From the NCBI GenBank assembly GCA_034508935.3, contig CM067443.1, forward strand, positions 94,877,717-94,941,716: 64,000 nt of DNA, written 5' to 3'. The notes beneath the pieces are model-generated. The model did not search any database and was not told where the DNA came from. It was given only the letters and a program-made list of their open reading frames with translations. Origin of the DNA: Berghia stephanieae. Taxonomy: Eukaryota; Mollusca; Gastropoda; Nudibranchia; Aeolidiidae. The translations under genes were made by a program, and so were the position numbers. Of the stretch, positions 1-10,764 are shown piece by piece (position 1 is the stretch's first letter; every line of letters starts with the position of its first letter).

Positions 1-60
<60 letters not shown>
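1..60. repeat. (ATT)n microsatellite
   Basis: Perfect TTA/ATT trinucleotide run at the window edge, so its true length is unknown. Several LINE/SINE tails in this genome end in ATT runs, so it may be the tail of an element lying to the left. Confidence 0.95.
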
Positions 61-354
61 GTATTGTTACCATCGTCATTATTACAATATCGCTCCAATT
101 ACCTCACCTATATTGTTTCTAATAAAAAGTTATTAGTTTTTTTTACAATAGTTCTCCATTATAACGATTAAGACTAAGGAGTATCAGTCAGTGTTCTCAT
201 GACATCATTACGAGTCAGAAATCATTTTTTGTTGTTGTAAAATTTGATGCGTGCTGGGGAAAAAACAAACAAACCCTGAACAGCTACGTTTTAGTTTGTT
301 TTGCTTTTGTTTTTCTGATTTTTTACAAAGGATAATTCGGACTCAGCGTCTCGA

Positions 355-553
355 AATTCGAGGCAGCGCGGCTCAACGGTAATGTCTTTGCTCGTACTCG
401 AAAATTACCGAGTTCGATTAACTGCTGCGCTATGTGGCCTTCAGCACGTCACATCGTCGCCGGTCCAGCTCAGTTTGTGGCGCTACACTGCCGCCGACTT
501 CTTGGGTATTTTTCAGTCTTTCCTTGAATAGTCCCTAAAGACAAATTTTTCTT
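355..553 (+). mobile_element. SINE family 3 copy (tRNA-headed)
   Basis: Starts with a tRNA-like head (GGCTCAACGG A-box-like, GAGTTCGATTA B-box-like), continues with the TGTGGCCTT..AGCTCAGTTTGTGG body, and ends in the GAATAGTCCCTAAAGACAAA tail seen in the copies at 19203, 29985 (minus), 32085 (minus) and 45040. It abuts the LINE fragment that starts near 554. Confidence 0.7.
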
Positions 554-1423
554 AGGACAAACTTTCTCATCGATCGCCCCCAACATGTCAGAGTAGGCTC
601 AAATATATCATCAGTAAAAACTCTTTCAAACGGATGCCCACAAGGGTGTGTAAGCTCACCTCTACTTTACATCCTCTATACAAACGATTGTGTGGCTAGC
701 TTTGATAACTGCCAACTCATCAAGTATGCTGATGACACCGCAATACTCGGCCTGCTCAATGATTCCGTCTCCGAATTTAAATACACTGAGCAAGTTAGTA
801 AATTCAGCAAATGGTGTGCCGATAACTGTCTAGAGCTCAATGTAACAAAAACAAAGGAACAACTGTTTGATCACAGAAAAATAGGAAAAAGAGCAAGACA
901 AATAACAAAAATTAACAATCAGGCGGTTGAAACTGTTGAAACGTTTAAATACCTTGGTGTAATTATAGATAACAGTCTAAGATTTGAATCGCACACCAAC
1001 AATGTCATCAAAAAATGTAACCAGCGCTTGTATATACTCAGAAAATTAAGGTCTTTCAATGTGAACAGAAAGACCATGATACAAATCTACAAGTCATTAA
1101 TATTGAGTATCGTTTCGTTTGGCATCACAACGTGGTATGGAAGCTGTGGAACAAAAGAAAAATCCAAACTACATAGAACCCTCAGAGAGGCTTCAAAAAT
1201 AATTAACACAGACCTTAGAAGCCTTGACACAACTTATATTAATGCAGTTGAGAAGAAATCTTTTAACATTATCAACGAAAAGAGGCATCCGCTGAACGAA
1301 AAATTCCAACTTCTGCGCTCCGGAAGACGGTATCTAGAAGCAAAATGTCGGACAAATCGACATAAGACAACCTTCATTCCAACCGCCATAAAATTAATTA
1401 ACAAATCTTCTGTGGAAAAATGA
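554..1423 (+). pseudogene. CR1/Rex-like LINE reverse transcriptase, 3' part
   Basis: This open frame encodes the C-terminal part of a non-LTR reverse transcriptase. In order it shows FLIDRPQHVRVG, then CPQGCVSSPLLYILYTNDC (palm block), then KYADDTAI with the catalytic YADD box, SKWCADNCLELNVTKTKE, FKYLGVIID, and a thumb-side tail ending SGRRYLEAKCRTNR..FIPTAIKLIN. Such blocks are typical of the CR1/Rex-Babar clade, common in fish and invertebrates. The endonuclease and the N-terminal RT are absent, so the copy is 5'-truncated, as expected from target-primed reverse transcription. The frame stays open for about 290 codons, so insertion is probably fairly recent. No ATG start is implied. Confidence 0.88.
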
Positions 1424-1459
1424 GACAACCAATGAAAATAACGAGAAGCAGTGTCGTGA

Positions 1460-1489
1460 ATCATCATCATCGACATTGCCGCCGTCGTT

Positions 1490-1542
<53 letters not shown>

Positions 1543-1550
1543 TATCGTAG

Positions 1551-1631
<81 letters not shown>

Positions 1632-1633
1632 CA
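1460..1633. repeat. (CAT)n microsatellite
   Basis: About 55 CAT/ATC units with a few interruptions, inside the LINE 3' UTR. It yields spurious poly-His and poly-Met frames. Confidence 0.95.
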
Positions 1634-1739
1634 ATCATTGCCATCTTCTTCTTAATATAAGACACTATATTTATAATATGGTTATCTGCTGTCCCAGCAA
1701 ATATATCGTATCGTTCTATCTGTCTGTGTGTGTGTCTGT

Positions 1740-1926
1740 GTGTATGTATATATGCATGTATGTATGTATGTATGTATGTATGTATGTATGTATGTATGTA
1801 TGTATGTATGTATGTATGTATGTATGTATGTATGTATGAATGTAGGCATGCATATACGATGATATGCTGGTTTGTATGTATGTCTGCATGTATGTATGTA
1901 TGTATGTATGTATGTATGTATGTATA
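1740..1926. repeat. (GTAT)n microsatellite
   Basis: Tetranucleotide GTAT runs in two blocks (about 1755-1835 and 1885-1925) with a diverged spacer, inside the LINE 3' UTR. Confidence 0.95.
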
Positions 1927-2097
1927 TGTGTTTGTATGTACGCTCATTTCTTTTGTATACACGTGTAGAAACAATGTGCAAGCGTGTATGTTCGTGTATG
2001 GCTGTGTCTGTATTTGTAAATGTGTTGATGTTCATACCATGAACCAAACTGAGCATTGTTTACCTCACATGAATTGCCTTTAATTTGGACAATAAAG

Positions 2098-2146
<49 letters not shown>

Positions 2147-2148
<2 letters not shown>

Positions 2149-2231
2149 AAGAGAGGGAAAAAAGAAAAATAAGTGAAAGCAAAAAAAATATTAAAAAATA
2201 AGACCCCCCCCCTCTACCAAAACAAACCAAC

Positions 2232-2263
<32 letters not shown>

Positions 2264-3600
2264 AACAAGATTGGTGAGATTTTAGTCTTTGTTGCTTTAG
2301 GAAACTAGAATATCCATGGTCCCCAATCAAAAAAAAACATTGAGATTTTATATAATGTAATATTCACTAAACGTGCTCAACGGGTCCCTCGCGTGGTCAC
2401 AGGGTTGAGAGTTCTTTGCCAAGATGATTTAAATCGATGAATGTTTAAAGTACGAGTTTTCCTGCCTTTAACTCGTTCATGTTGAAGAACGAAATTTTAA
2501 AAAAAAACGCATCTTTTTTTCAAATCCCCCCTACAGCAACCCCCCCCCCCCCCCCACCTCCCTTAATAAATGAAATTGGGCGATTAAAAAAAAACTCTTC
2601 ATGTAGACAAAATGTTTCAAGCTACAGAGTTCAAAACGTAATAGAATCTTTAAAAAATTCAAAACTTAAAAAGCTAAACAGACACATTCCTTTTCTTATC
2701 TGTCTCAACTAACCAAAATGTTTAAAGATTAAGAGTTCAAAGTAAATTGAATCTAAAAATATCCAAGAAATTAAATTAAACTATGATGGGCATTTCTCTA
2801 TGAATTGATCCTTGTGGTCGAGTACAAAAATGACACATTTCTCTTTCAATCCCCCCCCCTCCCTATCCCCCCCCCCCCACCCTCCCTATCACCCCCCCCC
2901 CCTCCCTATCACCCCCCCCCCCCTCCCAAATAATAAAAATAAAATCTGATCAATTGAAATAGCTATCAACTAGCCAAAGTAATTTCAAGCTGAGGACTTT
3001 CAAAGCAAAAAAAAAAATATATATATATATATTAAAAAAATATAGACTCTAAAAACATCAAAGAAATTAAACTATGATGGCTGTGAATCATGAGGGACAC
3101 GGAAGTCTTTATCGATGGCCTTGAATGTTCAATTCTATATTATTGAAAGTACGTACTTGGCAAGTCAACCGAAAAGATTATCATCCCAGATTTATCACAT
3201 GTATATTTTTTTATGTTTCGCTTTATAGTTTTATCTTTTTCATCAAAACGAGGAATTTAAATGTGAAACAGGAAGTTAAGATTCTCTCATAATCGTGTCC
3301 TTGACTTACTGTGATTAATCTTTTTTTTTTCTCCATTTAATCGGAATTGTAAAATATAGACAAAATTTACCATACTGTCATATATATAATATGCCCGCCA
3401 AGATGTGACAGTGATGTATTTAACATAGATGAAACTGGGGTTAAGGCATTATATATTATTGTCTCATAAAGAGTTGAATAGTATTGTGACGTCACTAGAT
3501 ATTGTTGATTTTGTTATGTTTAGATTGTATTATAAATATGAAATAGATTATGTTTTCTTTTTTTCTTTTTAACTCTAGTTTATGGCGCAATGGTGCATCG
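2147..3600. other. Intergenic: poly-C tracts and degenerate repeats
   Basis: No gene seen. Holds long C runs at about 2203-2252, 2539-2556 and 2849-2925 (a CCCTATCACCC-type repeat). A loosely repeated unit around ATCTAAAAA..AAAGAAATTAAACTATGATGG recurs near 2750 and 3047. Confidence 0.7.
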
Positions 3601-3619
3601 TGCATGTAAGAGCGCAGCC

Positions 3620-3627
3620 TATATAAG
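3620..3627 (+). promoter_or_regulatory. TATA box, candidate GPCR promoter
   Basis: TATATAAG with GC-richer flanks, in a region otherwise lacking genes. Transcription would start near 3650. A donor-like GTACGT at about 3707 and the acceptor ending at 4296 would give a short non-coding first exon for the GPCR. This is inferred; no transcript evidence is available. Confidence 0.4.
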
Positions 3628-3779
3628 AAAGGAGAGACGAACGTTGTTGGTTTGTCAAAACTTTGGCACCTCAACGATCTTGACGTAGAAATCTAATATC
3701 TCTAATAATGTACGTAAAAAGACCTTTCGTTGGATATCTTGTGTTGTATAAATCTAAGGTGTTATTGAACCACTGCGTC

Positions 3780-3937
3780 CAACGTGCACTTATTTGCAGG
3801 TCTGATAACCCAATTTATCATGGGCTCATTGTTGTAATGGAAATCTTTTTTAAAATGACGCAAAATATTGTAATAACAATGTCAAACGAGGCCCATAAGT
3901 GCGTTCGGATGTCAGATCTGTATATATGGACACGTTG
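3780..3937. mobile_element. hAT-type MITE, family M2
   Basis: Terminal inverted repeats begin CAACGTGCACTTATTTGCAG on the left, mirrored by CACGTTG at the right end. The element is flanked by a perfect 8-bp direct repeat ACTGCGTC (3772-3779 and 3938-3945), the hAT signature. It is largely palindromic with a TTGTAATGG centre. Related copies lie at 8197-8360, about 12925-13003 and 17751-18149. Confidence 0.85.
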
Positions 3938-4052
3938 ACTGCGTCAAATCTATAACGGTGATTGTAAAAGCACATAGACATCAAAATTGTGACCATTGAC
4001 TCAAATCGGTATTATGCTGTAATGTTTGGGTACTGGATCAAGTGCCATTCAG

Positions 4053-4245
4053 AGCGGCAAAAGTAGAGAGTCTTTTCCATAGACTCATCATATATTCCCG
4101 CCTCATATTGGTGTAGATTAAGTATCTTGCCATTCACAGCGTTGTCTCTGTCGAAAACAAATATGTAAAAACGGTACACAGACGTCGTGCCTCGTTCTAC
4201 ACGTTAAATGTTGCAGTTGACTAGGACCCCATGTAAATGCTCTAC
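4053..4245 (+). mobile_element. SINE family 2 copy, headless and diverged
   Basis: Matches the body of the 29668-29970 copy (GAGTCTTTTCC..ACAGCGTTGTCTCTGTC..CGTTCTACACGTTAAATGTTGC), with many substitutions and no tRNA head. Lies just upstream of the GPCR acceptor, in its presumed 5' UTR intron. Confidence 0.6.
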
Positions 4246-4302
4246 TTAAATGCTAAAACTCAAGTTAATAACAGTTAATTTCTATTCTTTTTCCAGAAAA
4301 CT

Positions 4303-5451
4303 ATGGATCATAATGCAACAGGTTCGATCAACGTCTCTAATTTTGTGGGGCATCGATACCCAACAAGGATGGCCTTCCTAGAGGAGTTTGCCCCAATCGG
4401 ATCACAAGCTGAAAAGGTTATCCCCCCCATCTGGTACGTCATAGGATTCATCGGGAATCTCCTGTCTTGCATCATTTGGCTAGGACAACGCATGCGCAGG
4501 AATAACTCGTCGGCGGTATATCTAGGAGCACTTGCAATTTCGGATATTTTATTTTTGTTTTTACATCTCCTGTACATTCTTCACGTTGCCTGGGGATATG
4601 ATATCTATAATGATCACGTGACTTGTGAAATTTTCCATTTTATGTTTTACGTGCCGCAGTATTTGTCCACATTTTTGGTGCTAGGATTCACGGTGGAGCG
4701 GTACATTGCCGTGTGTCACCCTTTTCTCAAAGAAAGAATTTGCACAGTGCGCCTTGCCATAGTCGCTGTGATATTGCTGAATTTCCTCTCCATGGCTCTG
4801 TCATCAGTTCAGAGTTACATATGGACGTACATTGAAGATTTTAAATCGTGCGAAATTCGATCAAGTGCCAGTGCGGGCGATGAAAATAGTTTTTGGAATA
4901 TTTGGTCATGGGCATCGGACGGATTTGCTTTCGGATTCGTTCCGCTTCTCGTTCTCGTTTTCAACGTTTTAGTTCTCAAAGAAATTTTCAAAATTTCGAA
5001 AAATGATGTTCTGAAACGTCAACAAAATAGAAAAGGAGGTAACAACACTGCTTCAACCGTGACTCTTCTCTCTGTTTCATTTTTCCTAATCATCACCCAA
5101 GTCACAGCTACAATTGTAGCACATTTACAAAATGCTTTTCCTACAGGGGGAATGGACATGACGGATGACGAAATCAGAAACGATCCAACTTGGAGTAGTC
5201 TTTTCACATATCTTGAAGCCAGAAAAGTAATCGAAGTCATTTGCCTCTCACATTACGCCTGTTACTTTTTCGTGTATTGTTTGACTGGGAAACATTTCAG
5301 AAAGGAGGTGCTTTTTCTTGTTTCGTTTCATGGGAGTCTGTCCTTTCTTACGAGCGTCTCCAAGAAGCGTCGTGGCGAGAGATATTCCATGGTCTCCAGC
5401 AACGGACTCCCCTCTGAGACGTATGCGACAACCATGTCAACGACGATGTGA
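4303..5451 (+). CDS. Rhodopsin-class (family A) peptide-type GPCR
   Basis: Seven-helix plasma-membrane receptor of 382 aa, encoded without a break. N-glycosylation sites lie at N4 and N10. TM1 carries G51-N52, TM2 LAISD with D81, and TM3 starts after C108 and ends ERY (132-134). C183 in loop 2 would pair with C108. TM5 is near 205-228 and TM6 near 255-278, lacking the usual CWxP. TM7 has YFFVY (321-325) where NPxxY is expected, followed by LTGKHFRKE, typical of peptide-receptor-like invertebrate GPCRs. The start is the first ATG after a good acceptor (TTTTTCCAG, ending 4296), so at least one 5' UTR intron is likely. The ligand cannot be told. The C-tail is Ser/Thr-rich. A polyadenylation signal AATAAA occurs at 6192. 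Confidence 0.95.
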   Translation: MDHNATGSINVSNFVGHRYPTRMAFLEEFAPIGSQAEKVIPPIWYVIGFIGNLLSCIIWLGQRMRRNNSSAVYLGALAISDILFLFLHLLYILHVAWGYDIYNDHVTCEIFHFMFYVPQYLSTFLVLGFTVERYIAVCHPFLKERICTVRLAIVAVILLNFLSMALSSVQSYIWTYIEDFKSCEIRSSASAGDENSFWNIWSWASDGFAFGFVPLLVLVFNVLVLKEIFKISKNDVLKRQQNRKGGNNTASTVTLLSVSFFLIITQVTATIVAHLQNAFPTGGMDMTDDEIRNDPTWSSLFTYLEARKVIEVICLSHYACYFFVYCLTGKHFRKEVLFLVSFHGSLSFLTSVSKKRRGERYSMVSSNGLPSETYATTMSTTM

Positions 5452-6330
5452 ATCACCAGACATCCAGCCTCGTTGCCCTTCACCAAACCACGGATTGTCG
5501 CTAGTCGATAATTGCTATGCGTCAACTAAACATTCCCCTATTGAAGAACCTGCTTCAGTTCACCTTGTACCGCTGGTATTATATCGAGATAAATCGGATA
5601 TCGAAAAGTAAATTTAAAATTAAAGTAGTGAGGAAAACGAACTTTAAATGTTTTTGCAACGCAAGAAATAGTATTTATTCTTCACCATAAAGAAGTGAAA
5701 ATTGCCATGTTCATAATTGTGGCTTTAAAGTTCATTTCCAGCTTCTTGTACATCCTGACATAAGAGACCTTGATCACATTTTTATGAATGATGGGATGTA
5801 ACTATTTCTGATCAAAGAAGCAAGATAAAACCGTTCTATCAGCGTGAACTTCACAGACTCTTGTCTATCCCTATGAATGATCATGCAGTGTAAATATAAC
5901 ATAATATTGGTGCGATGATTACTGTTCTCTTCCTTTTAAAATGGCCTGGGTATTGACATTGTTTTAATGGAAACGGGTGTCATGAAGACCAAACCATTCG
6001 GAATTAATTATTTCGCTGTGATAAATTACGCAAGTAACGATGGAGTTAGGATTTTATCTTTTTTATATATAAGTCTGACGGTTTGAAGTGCCAAGGGAAA
6101 TTGAAAAGTAAAATCATCATTGTTTGAATAACAATATTATAAATGTGTAGGTACATTGATTAGTTCCTACAGTTTAAAATGTCACTCCATAAATAAAGTA
6201 TCATCAATAACTTATGATTGTAAATAGCTGTAAAAGTAATTATTTGAATCGGTAGGAAACAAGACAACCATTTAATCATTGACGTTTTGACATCACCACT
6301 GATTATTCTGCAGTACACTAAACTAACACA
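5452..6330 (+). other. GPCR 3' flank and 3' UTR
   Basis: No further coding sequence recognised. An overlapping +1 frame runs on to 5611 but lacks any domain. AATAAA at 6192-6197 is a reasonable end of the GPCR transcript. Confidence 0.5.
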
Positions 6331-6490
6331 TCTTTAAAATTTTGGTCGTCTAATATTGATTAATTAAAATGACCCTCTTTTTGTCAAAAACGATCAAATC
6401 TTGGACGTCAGGTGTTTTCAGGAGAGTTACAGTTTTTGCCAAGATATGGGCCATTTTAACCAGTCAACTGCCGTAATCTGGGGAAGAACG
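6331..6490. mobile_element. Fold-back MITE family M1, decayed copy
   Basis: Carries the M1 core (ATTAAAATGACCCTC..TTGTCAAAAAC and TTTTTGCCAAGAT) and ends in a CCAGTCAACTGCCGTAATCTGG-type terminus. It is heavily diverged from the copies at 11583 and 16503. Confidence 0.5.
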
Positions 6491-6679
6491 CGTAGTTAAA
6501 TATATGGCTAGAACTTCATAATCATCTCTAAGTCATTGAAAATGAACATTCTAGACTACATAATTTAAGGGATTTTAATATTTTATTTAATATTTGGAAA
6601 GGTAAATTGTTGATCTATAAAGTTAACGATATGGACTACTATTTTAACTCCTTCAAACTACGAATTTTTAGATTTTCTG

Positions 6680-7020
6680 GTAGGTCTGTACTAGTTTGCC
6701 AGGAGTTGTGTACACAAGATGTACTTGTCTGCCAAGACTAGTGTACACATAATGTACTAGTCTGCCCGGACTCGTGTAGAAATGATGTACTAGTCTGCCT
6801 GGACTAGTGTACACATAATGTACTAGTCACTGCCAGGACTAGTGTATACATAATGTGCTAGTCTGCCCGGACTCGTGTACAAATGATGTACTAGTCTCTG
6901 CCAGGACTAGTGTATACAGAATGTGCTAGTCTGCCCGGACTCGTGTAAAAATGATTTACTAGTCTACCAGGACTCGTGTATAAAGGATGTACTAGTCTGC
7001 TAGGACTCGTGTACAAAGGA
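6680..7020. repeat. 33-bp minisatellite with SpeI-like ACTAGT core
   Basis: About ten copies of a roughly 33-bp unit, GTACTAGTCTGCC..GGACTCGTGTACA. The period is a multiple of three, so the reverse strand shows a periodic 11-residue frame (LYTSPGRLV-like). I regard that frame as non-genic. Confidence 0.9.
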
Positions 7021-7196
7021 TATAAAAGAAGAGGATTCTCTGATTGGCTTTTGTTGTGGTTTAAAAATATTTTGAGGAAAAGCCTCTTTTCTTTTTCCAA
7101 GTATTGTGATTAAGCGCTTTGAGTTTAAATTATGGTATTTATAAATAACTTTATACAAATGTTATAACATCATCAAATTTATCGTCGTCGTCATCT

Positions 7197-7197
7197 T

Positions 7198-7280
<83 letters not shown>

Positions 7281-7315
7281 AATCATCATCATCATTGTCG
7301 TCGTCATCATCATCA

Positions 7316-7398
<83 letters not shown>

Positions 7399-7481
7399 TT
7401 TATTAGTGTTATTATTCTTATTAATTTTATTAGTATTATCATCATCATTATTATCATTATTATTATTAATATTTTTTTAAA

Positions 7482-7572
<91 letters not shown>
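7197..7572. repeat. (ATC)n then (ATT)n compound microsatellite
   Basis: ATC units from 7197 to about 7315, then ATT units to about 7450 and again 7481-7572. All long frames here are translation artefacts. Confidence 0.95.
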
Positions 7573-7575
<3 letters not shown>

Positions 7576-7653
7576 CAACATCATTATCATCATTATTTTA
7601 GTCAAGTGTTTGATTCCCGGTGAAGATTTCTCAATGCATTGATATAATGACTT

Positions 7654-7654
<1 letters not shown>

Positions 7655-7722
<68 letters not shown>

Positions 7723-7725
7723 ATA
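7655..7725. repeat. (TA)n microsatellite
   Basis: About 30 TA units, followed 100 bp downstream by an (AC)n run at 7815-7849. Confidence 0.95.
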
Positions 7726-7814
7726 TATTGATATGAAAAGTGACCAGGAAGTTCAGGTCATAATGGTAATGATTAACATATTGTTAGACAATACATACAT
7801 ACACACAATCACAC

Positions 7815-7815
7815 A

Positions 7816-7849
<34 letters not shown>
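7815..7849. repeat. (AC)n microsatellite
   Basis: Perfect AC dinucleotide run. Confidence 0.95.
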
Positions 7850-7852
<3 letters not shown>

Positions 7853-7949
7853 CGCCAAGAGTTTAAAATGTCACCCATATCTCCAATTTGGTTATATTAT
7901 GTTGGGTAAGGAAAAGTGTCTTTACAGTCAATATTATCCGAAATATTTC

Positions 7950-8140
7950 TTTTGTGTTTTTTGTTATTTTTTTACTTGTTTGCTTTTTGTGCTTTGTTTT
8001 CTGTTAGATTTTCTTTTATTTTTATCTTATTTTTTTTTGTTTTGGGTTGTACTTTTTCTTTTTGTTTGTTTGTTTGCTGGGTTTTTTTTTTTTTTTTTTT
8101 GGGGGGGGGGGGGGGGATTTTTGTTTTTGTTTTTGTTTCA
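7950..8140. repeat. T-rich tract with poly-T/poly-G
   Basis: Low-complexity TTTTG-type sequence ending in a T run and a run of about 17 G at 8100-8117. The hydrophobic frames here (FFF, GGG) are artefacts. Confidence 0.85.
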
Positions 8141-8196
8141 TTTGCTCATTAACCCCCTGCTTCCATCCATAGGAAATTCGTCACATTCGTTACGAT

Positions 8197-8360
8197 CGAC
8201 ATGCACTTATTTGCAGGTCTGATAACTAAATTCCTTAAGGGCTAATTGTTGTAATGGGAATCTCAACAAATGACGCACAATATTGTCCATTACAACGATG
8301 TTGAACTAGGCCTATAAGTGGGTTCGGTTATCAGACTTGCATATATGTATGTACACGTCG
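8197..8360. mobile_element. hAT-type MITE, family M2
   Basis: Starts CGACATGCACTTATTTGCAG and ends with the mirror GTACACGTCG. The internal TTGTAATGG and CCATTACAA form a palindrome. The flanks GTTACGAT and ATTACCAT agree at 6 of 8 positions, consistent with a worn 8-bp duplication. Confidence 0.7.
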
Positions 8361-8535
8361 ATTACCATGGAACTGACAATTATCTCTTTCTAATTTCCTT
8401 TTTCTAATACAGTCTTTCTAGAGAACGGCAGTTAACTGGTTATATTTACTCTATCTAATATTCATTTAATTTGATGTAGTCATGTTTGAAAACGTCTTGT
8501 CTTTTATCTATACGTGAATAATCAAAAGGAATGGA

Positions 8536-8655
8536 ACTGGTTAAAGATAGTGAAAATGCTCCTTATCTTTCCTCTATATAGTCAGCTGTTCTTCTGTGTA
8601 AAACAATAAAATTATGAGTTATCTACTTTTTTAAAAAAGCAATTAAAATCTAAAA
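8536..8655 (+). repeat. Dispersed repeat, first copy
   Basis: About 120 bp (AACTGGTTAAAGATAG to AATTAAAATCTAAAA) repeated almost unchanged at 11859-11981. Both copies follow an M1 terminus (CAGTTAACTGGTTA), so the segment may have been captured with or duplicated alongside M1. Confidence 0.8.
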
Positions 8656-9120
8656 TGGAACAGTCTGTCGCCAGAAATCCAAGATATTACCAACAAAAAT
8701 AAATTTGAACAACTATCGTTCAACTCAATAACACAATAATGGAGAAAGTCACCACATAATTGTATAGAATCTGCAGTGATGGGTAATTCGCCTTTTGCAG
8801 ATAAAGATGTTGAACTGAACGTTGAACTAGCAGAATTGTATTATGTCAGGGTGACCCTCATGCTTATTCTATTTTAAGCCAAAGTTTACATGACATGATT
8901 TAAAGTAGAGTTAGTGCTTCCTCTGAGCGAGTGAGTTTTGTCTGTTAAACTTCACAAAAATACATTATGGTCCTGACGTTAAACCTAAAATTCCCTTCAT
9001 TTCATCCGGTCTGATGTAGTTCGGTTTTGTCACTGTATATAACAAATGCATAGTTATATTTCGTATTGTATGAATCAGCAACGTTTCATGCACTTAAAAG
9101 TTGAACAAGATTACATTCAA
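8656..9120. other. Intergenic, nothing recognised
   Basis: No gene, RNA or clear repeat seen apart from a short TTATGTCAGGGTGA motif shared with other MITE ends. Confidence 0.5.
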
Positions 9121-9122
9121 AT

Positions 9123-9375
9123 GCTGAATTGCCATACTCTGAAAAAAAAAACCAAACAACAACAAACAAACGCGTATTTGAAAAAAGAAATTGGCCAGAA
9201 AACTTGTTCTTCAAATATCGATCGATTAAAATGACCTTCACCTTGTCACAATTTCTCAAACCTGGCACTTTAAAAATGTCCCACGTTAGAGAATTTTGAC
9301 AAGTATAGATTCATTTTAATCCATCGACATTTGAAGGAAGAGTTTTCTGGCCAAAACTTTAAAGACATGTTGTTT
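9123..9375. mobile_element. Fold-back MITE family M1
   Basis: Left arm CAAATATCGATCGATTAAAA and right arm ATTTTAATCCATCGACATTTG form a long imperfect palindrome around 9270. The arm ends correspond to the GCCATACTCTGAAAA terminus. Confidence 0.75.
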
Positions 9376-9945
9376 TTTTTGGGTTTTTAAAAAATGGTAT
9401 GGCAGTGAGATGATTTGGTCTGTTGCCCGTCTTGATTGATTCAAAGAGAAACGATAAGATTTGTCGATAATAATTTATCAATTACAGATTGAAAGGTTAT
9501 TGAAAATGTGCACAAAGGTATCAACCCTTTACAGGTGGGGGTCAATTTATTTCTTATTTGATGTACCGATAGCTTAGTAGGTTACAAGCAAAGGGACCGG
9601 TTTAGATGACAATGATAATTTCTTTATGTCATACCATTTAAATTCGGTAATCAATCATTATAAAAATATAATACATTTTGAAAAGATATAGTATAGATGA
9701 AGTCATTTGAGGAATATAATAATCAGATTCTTGAACTTTTGCGCTTGAAATTTTGAACTCGTTCCCAATGCGCGCTCCCAATGTTGGAATCCCGTTCGAA
9801 ATTGCAAAACGCTGTAATTCAAGAATAGGGCACTTTTGATATTAACGAATACAATCAATACATTATTCATCTATTTGACTAACTTAAAGTGATTTTTACG
9901 AACAGCTTATAATTTTAATTGATAAATGTGTGGAGTTGTTACTCT
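9376..9945. other. Intergenic, nothing recognised
   Basis: AT-rich, no frame or repeat that I can support. Confidence 0.5.
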
Positions 9946-9947
9946 GG

Positions 9948-9956
9948 AAGAGAGAG

Positions 9957-10006
<50 letters not shown>

Positions 10007-10075
10007 AGAGAGAAGAGAAGAGAGAGAGGAGAAGAGAGAGAAGAGAAGGGAGGGAGGAGGAGGAGGAGGAGGAGA
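9948..10075. repeat. (GA)n / (GGA)n tract
   Basis: Purine-only AG repeat passing into GGA units. Frames through it are artefacts. Confidence 0.95.
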
Positions 10076-10104
10076 AAGAAATGAAAAATAATTGTTTGGA
10101 TAGC

Positions 10105-10273
10105 TAAGCAGATAGATACACAAATAGATATATAGATAGATAGGTAAATAGGTGGATCGATACAAAGAGATATTTAGGTAGATAGATAGGCAGGTGGATA
10201 CATAGGGGGAAATATATAGACATATAGACAGAAAGATGGATAAATAGATGGATGGATGGATGGATATATAGCT

Positions 10274-10340
<67 letters not shown>

Positions 10341-10373
10341 GATGAATGAAGAGGTAGAAAGATATATGTATGG

Positions 10374-10448
<75 letters not shown>
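10105..10448. repeat. GATA-like, (TA)n and (GA)n compound satellite
   Basis: TAGATA-type repeats (10105-10270), then (TA)n (10277-10340), then a perfect (GA)n run (10377-10448). The same TA-then-GA order recurs at 13441-13650 and 38940-39250. Confidence 0.95.
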
Positions 10449-10450
<2 letters not shown>

Positions 10451-10764
10451 GAGGGGCAGTTAGGACGGAAAATGTATGTTTTTTTGAGCATTTAGAGGGC
10501 AAAAGTAATACCCATCACGACATCAAGAAAAATATCCAAGAGACAATTACATTCGTTGTAAGCGTACATCATCGTGATGTGTCAAAACTTATTAATAACG
10601 AGCTCAGTATGACATAATGATGGAAAACCAAACACACGCCATGCAGTCTAGATATAATCTCGTATGTCAAAAATGTCAATGTGCAAAAACTATTTATTAA
10701 AATGTCATGCACTGGCAAAACGCATCGAGTTTATTTTGAATTAGGCTGGAATACTTCAAAGTCG

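Larger units (their letters stand above)
1424..2146 (+). mobile_element. LINE 3' UTR and ATT tail
   Basis: Continues from the LINE stop codon. It contains large (CAT)n and (GTAT)n expansions and ends with TTTGGACAATAAAGATT followed by an (ATT)n tail, a typical terminus for this LINE group. The microsatellites inside it are listed separately. Confidence 0.7.

Noticed and set aside
1420-2083. Overlapping His-, Met- and Ile/Thr-rich frames on both strands
   Set aside because: They are translations of (CAT)n and (GTAT)n repeats in the LINE 3' UTR.
5318-5611. 97-codon frame overlapping the GPCR end
   Set aside because: It is the +1 frame of the receptor tail and 3' UTR, with no domain or splice support.
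7191-8222. Poly-Ile/Met, poly-Leu and Phe-rich frames
   Set aside because: Products of ATC/ATT microsatellites and a T-rich tract with poly-G, not membrane proteins.
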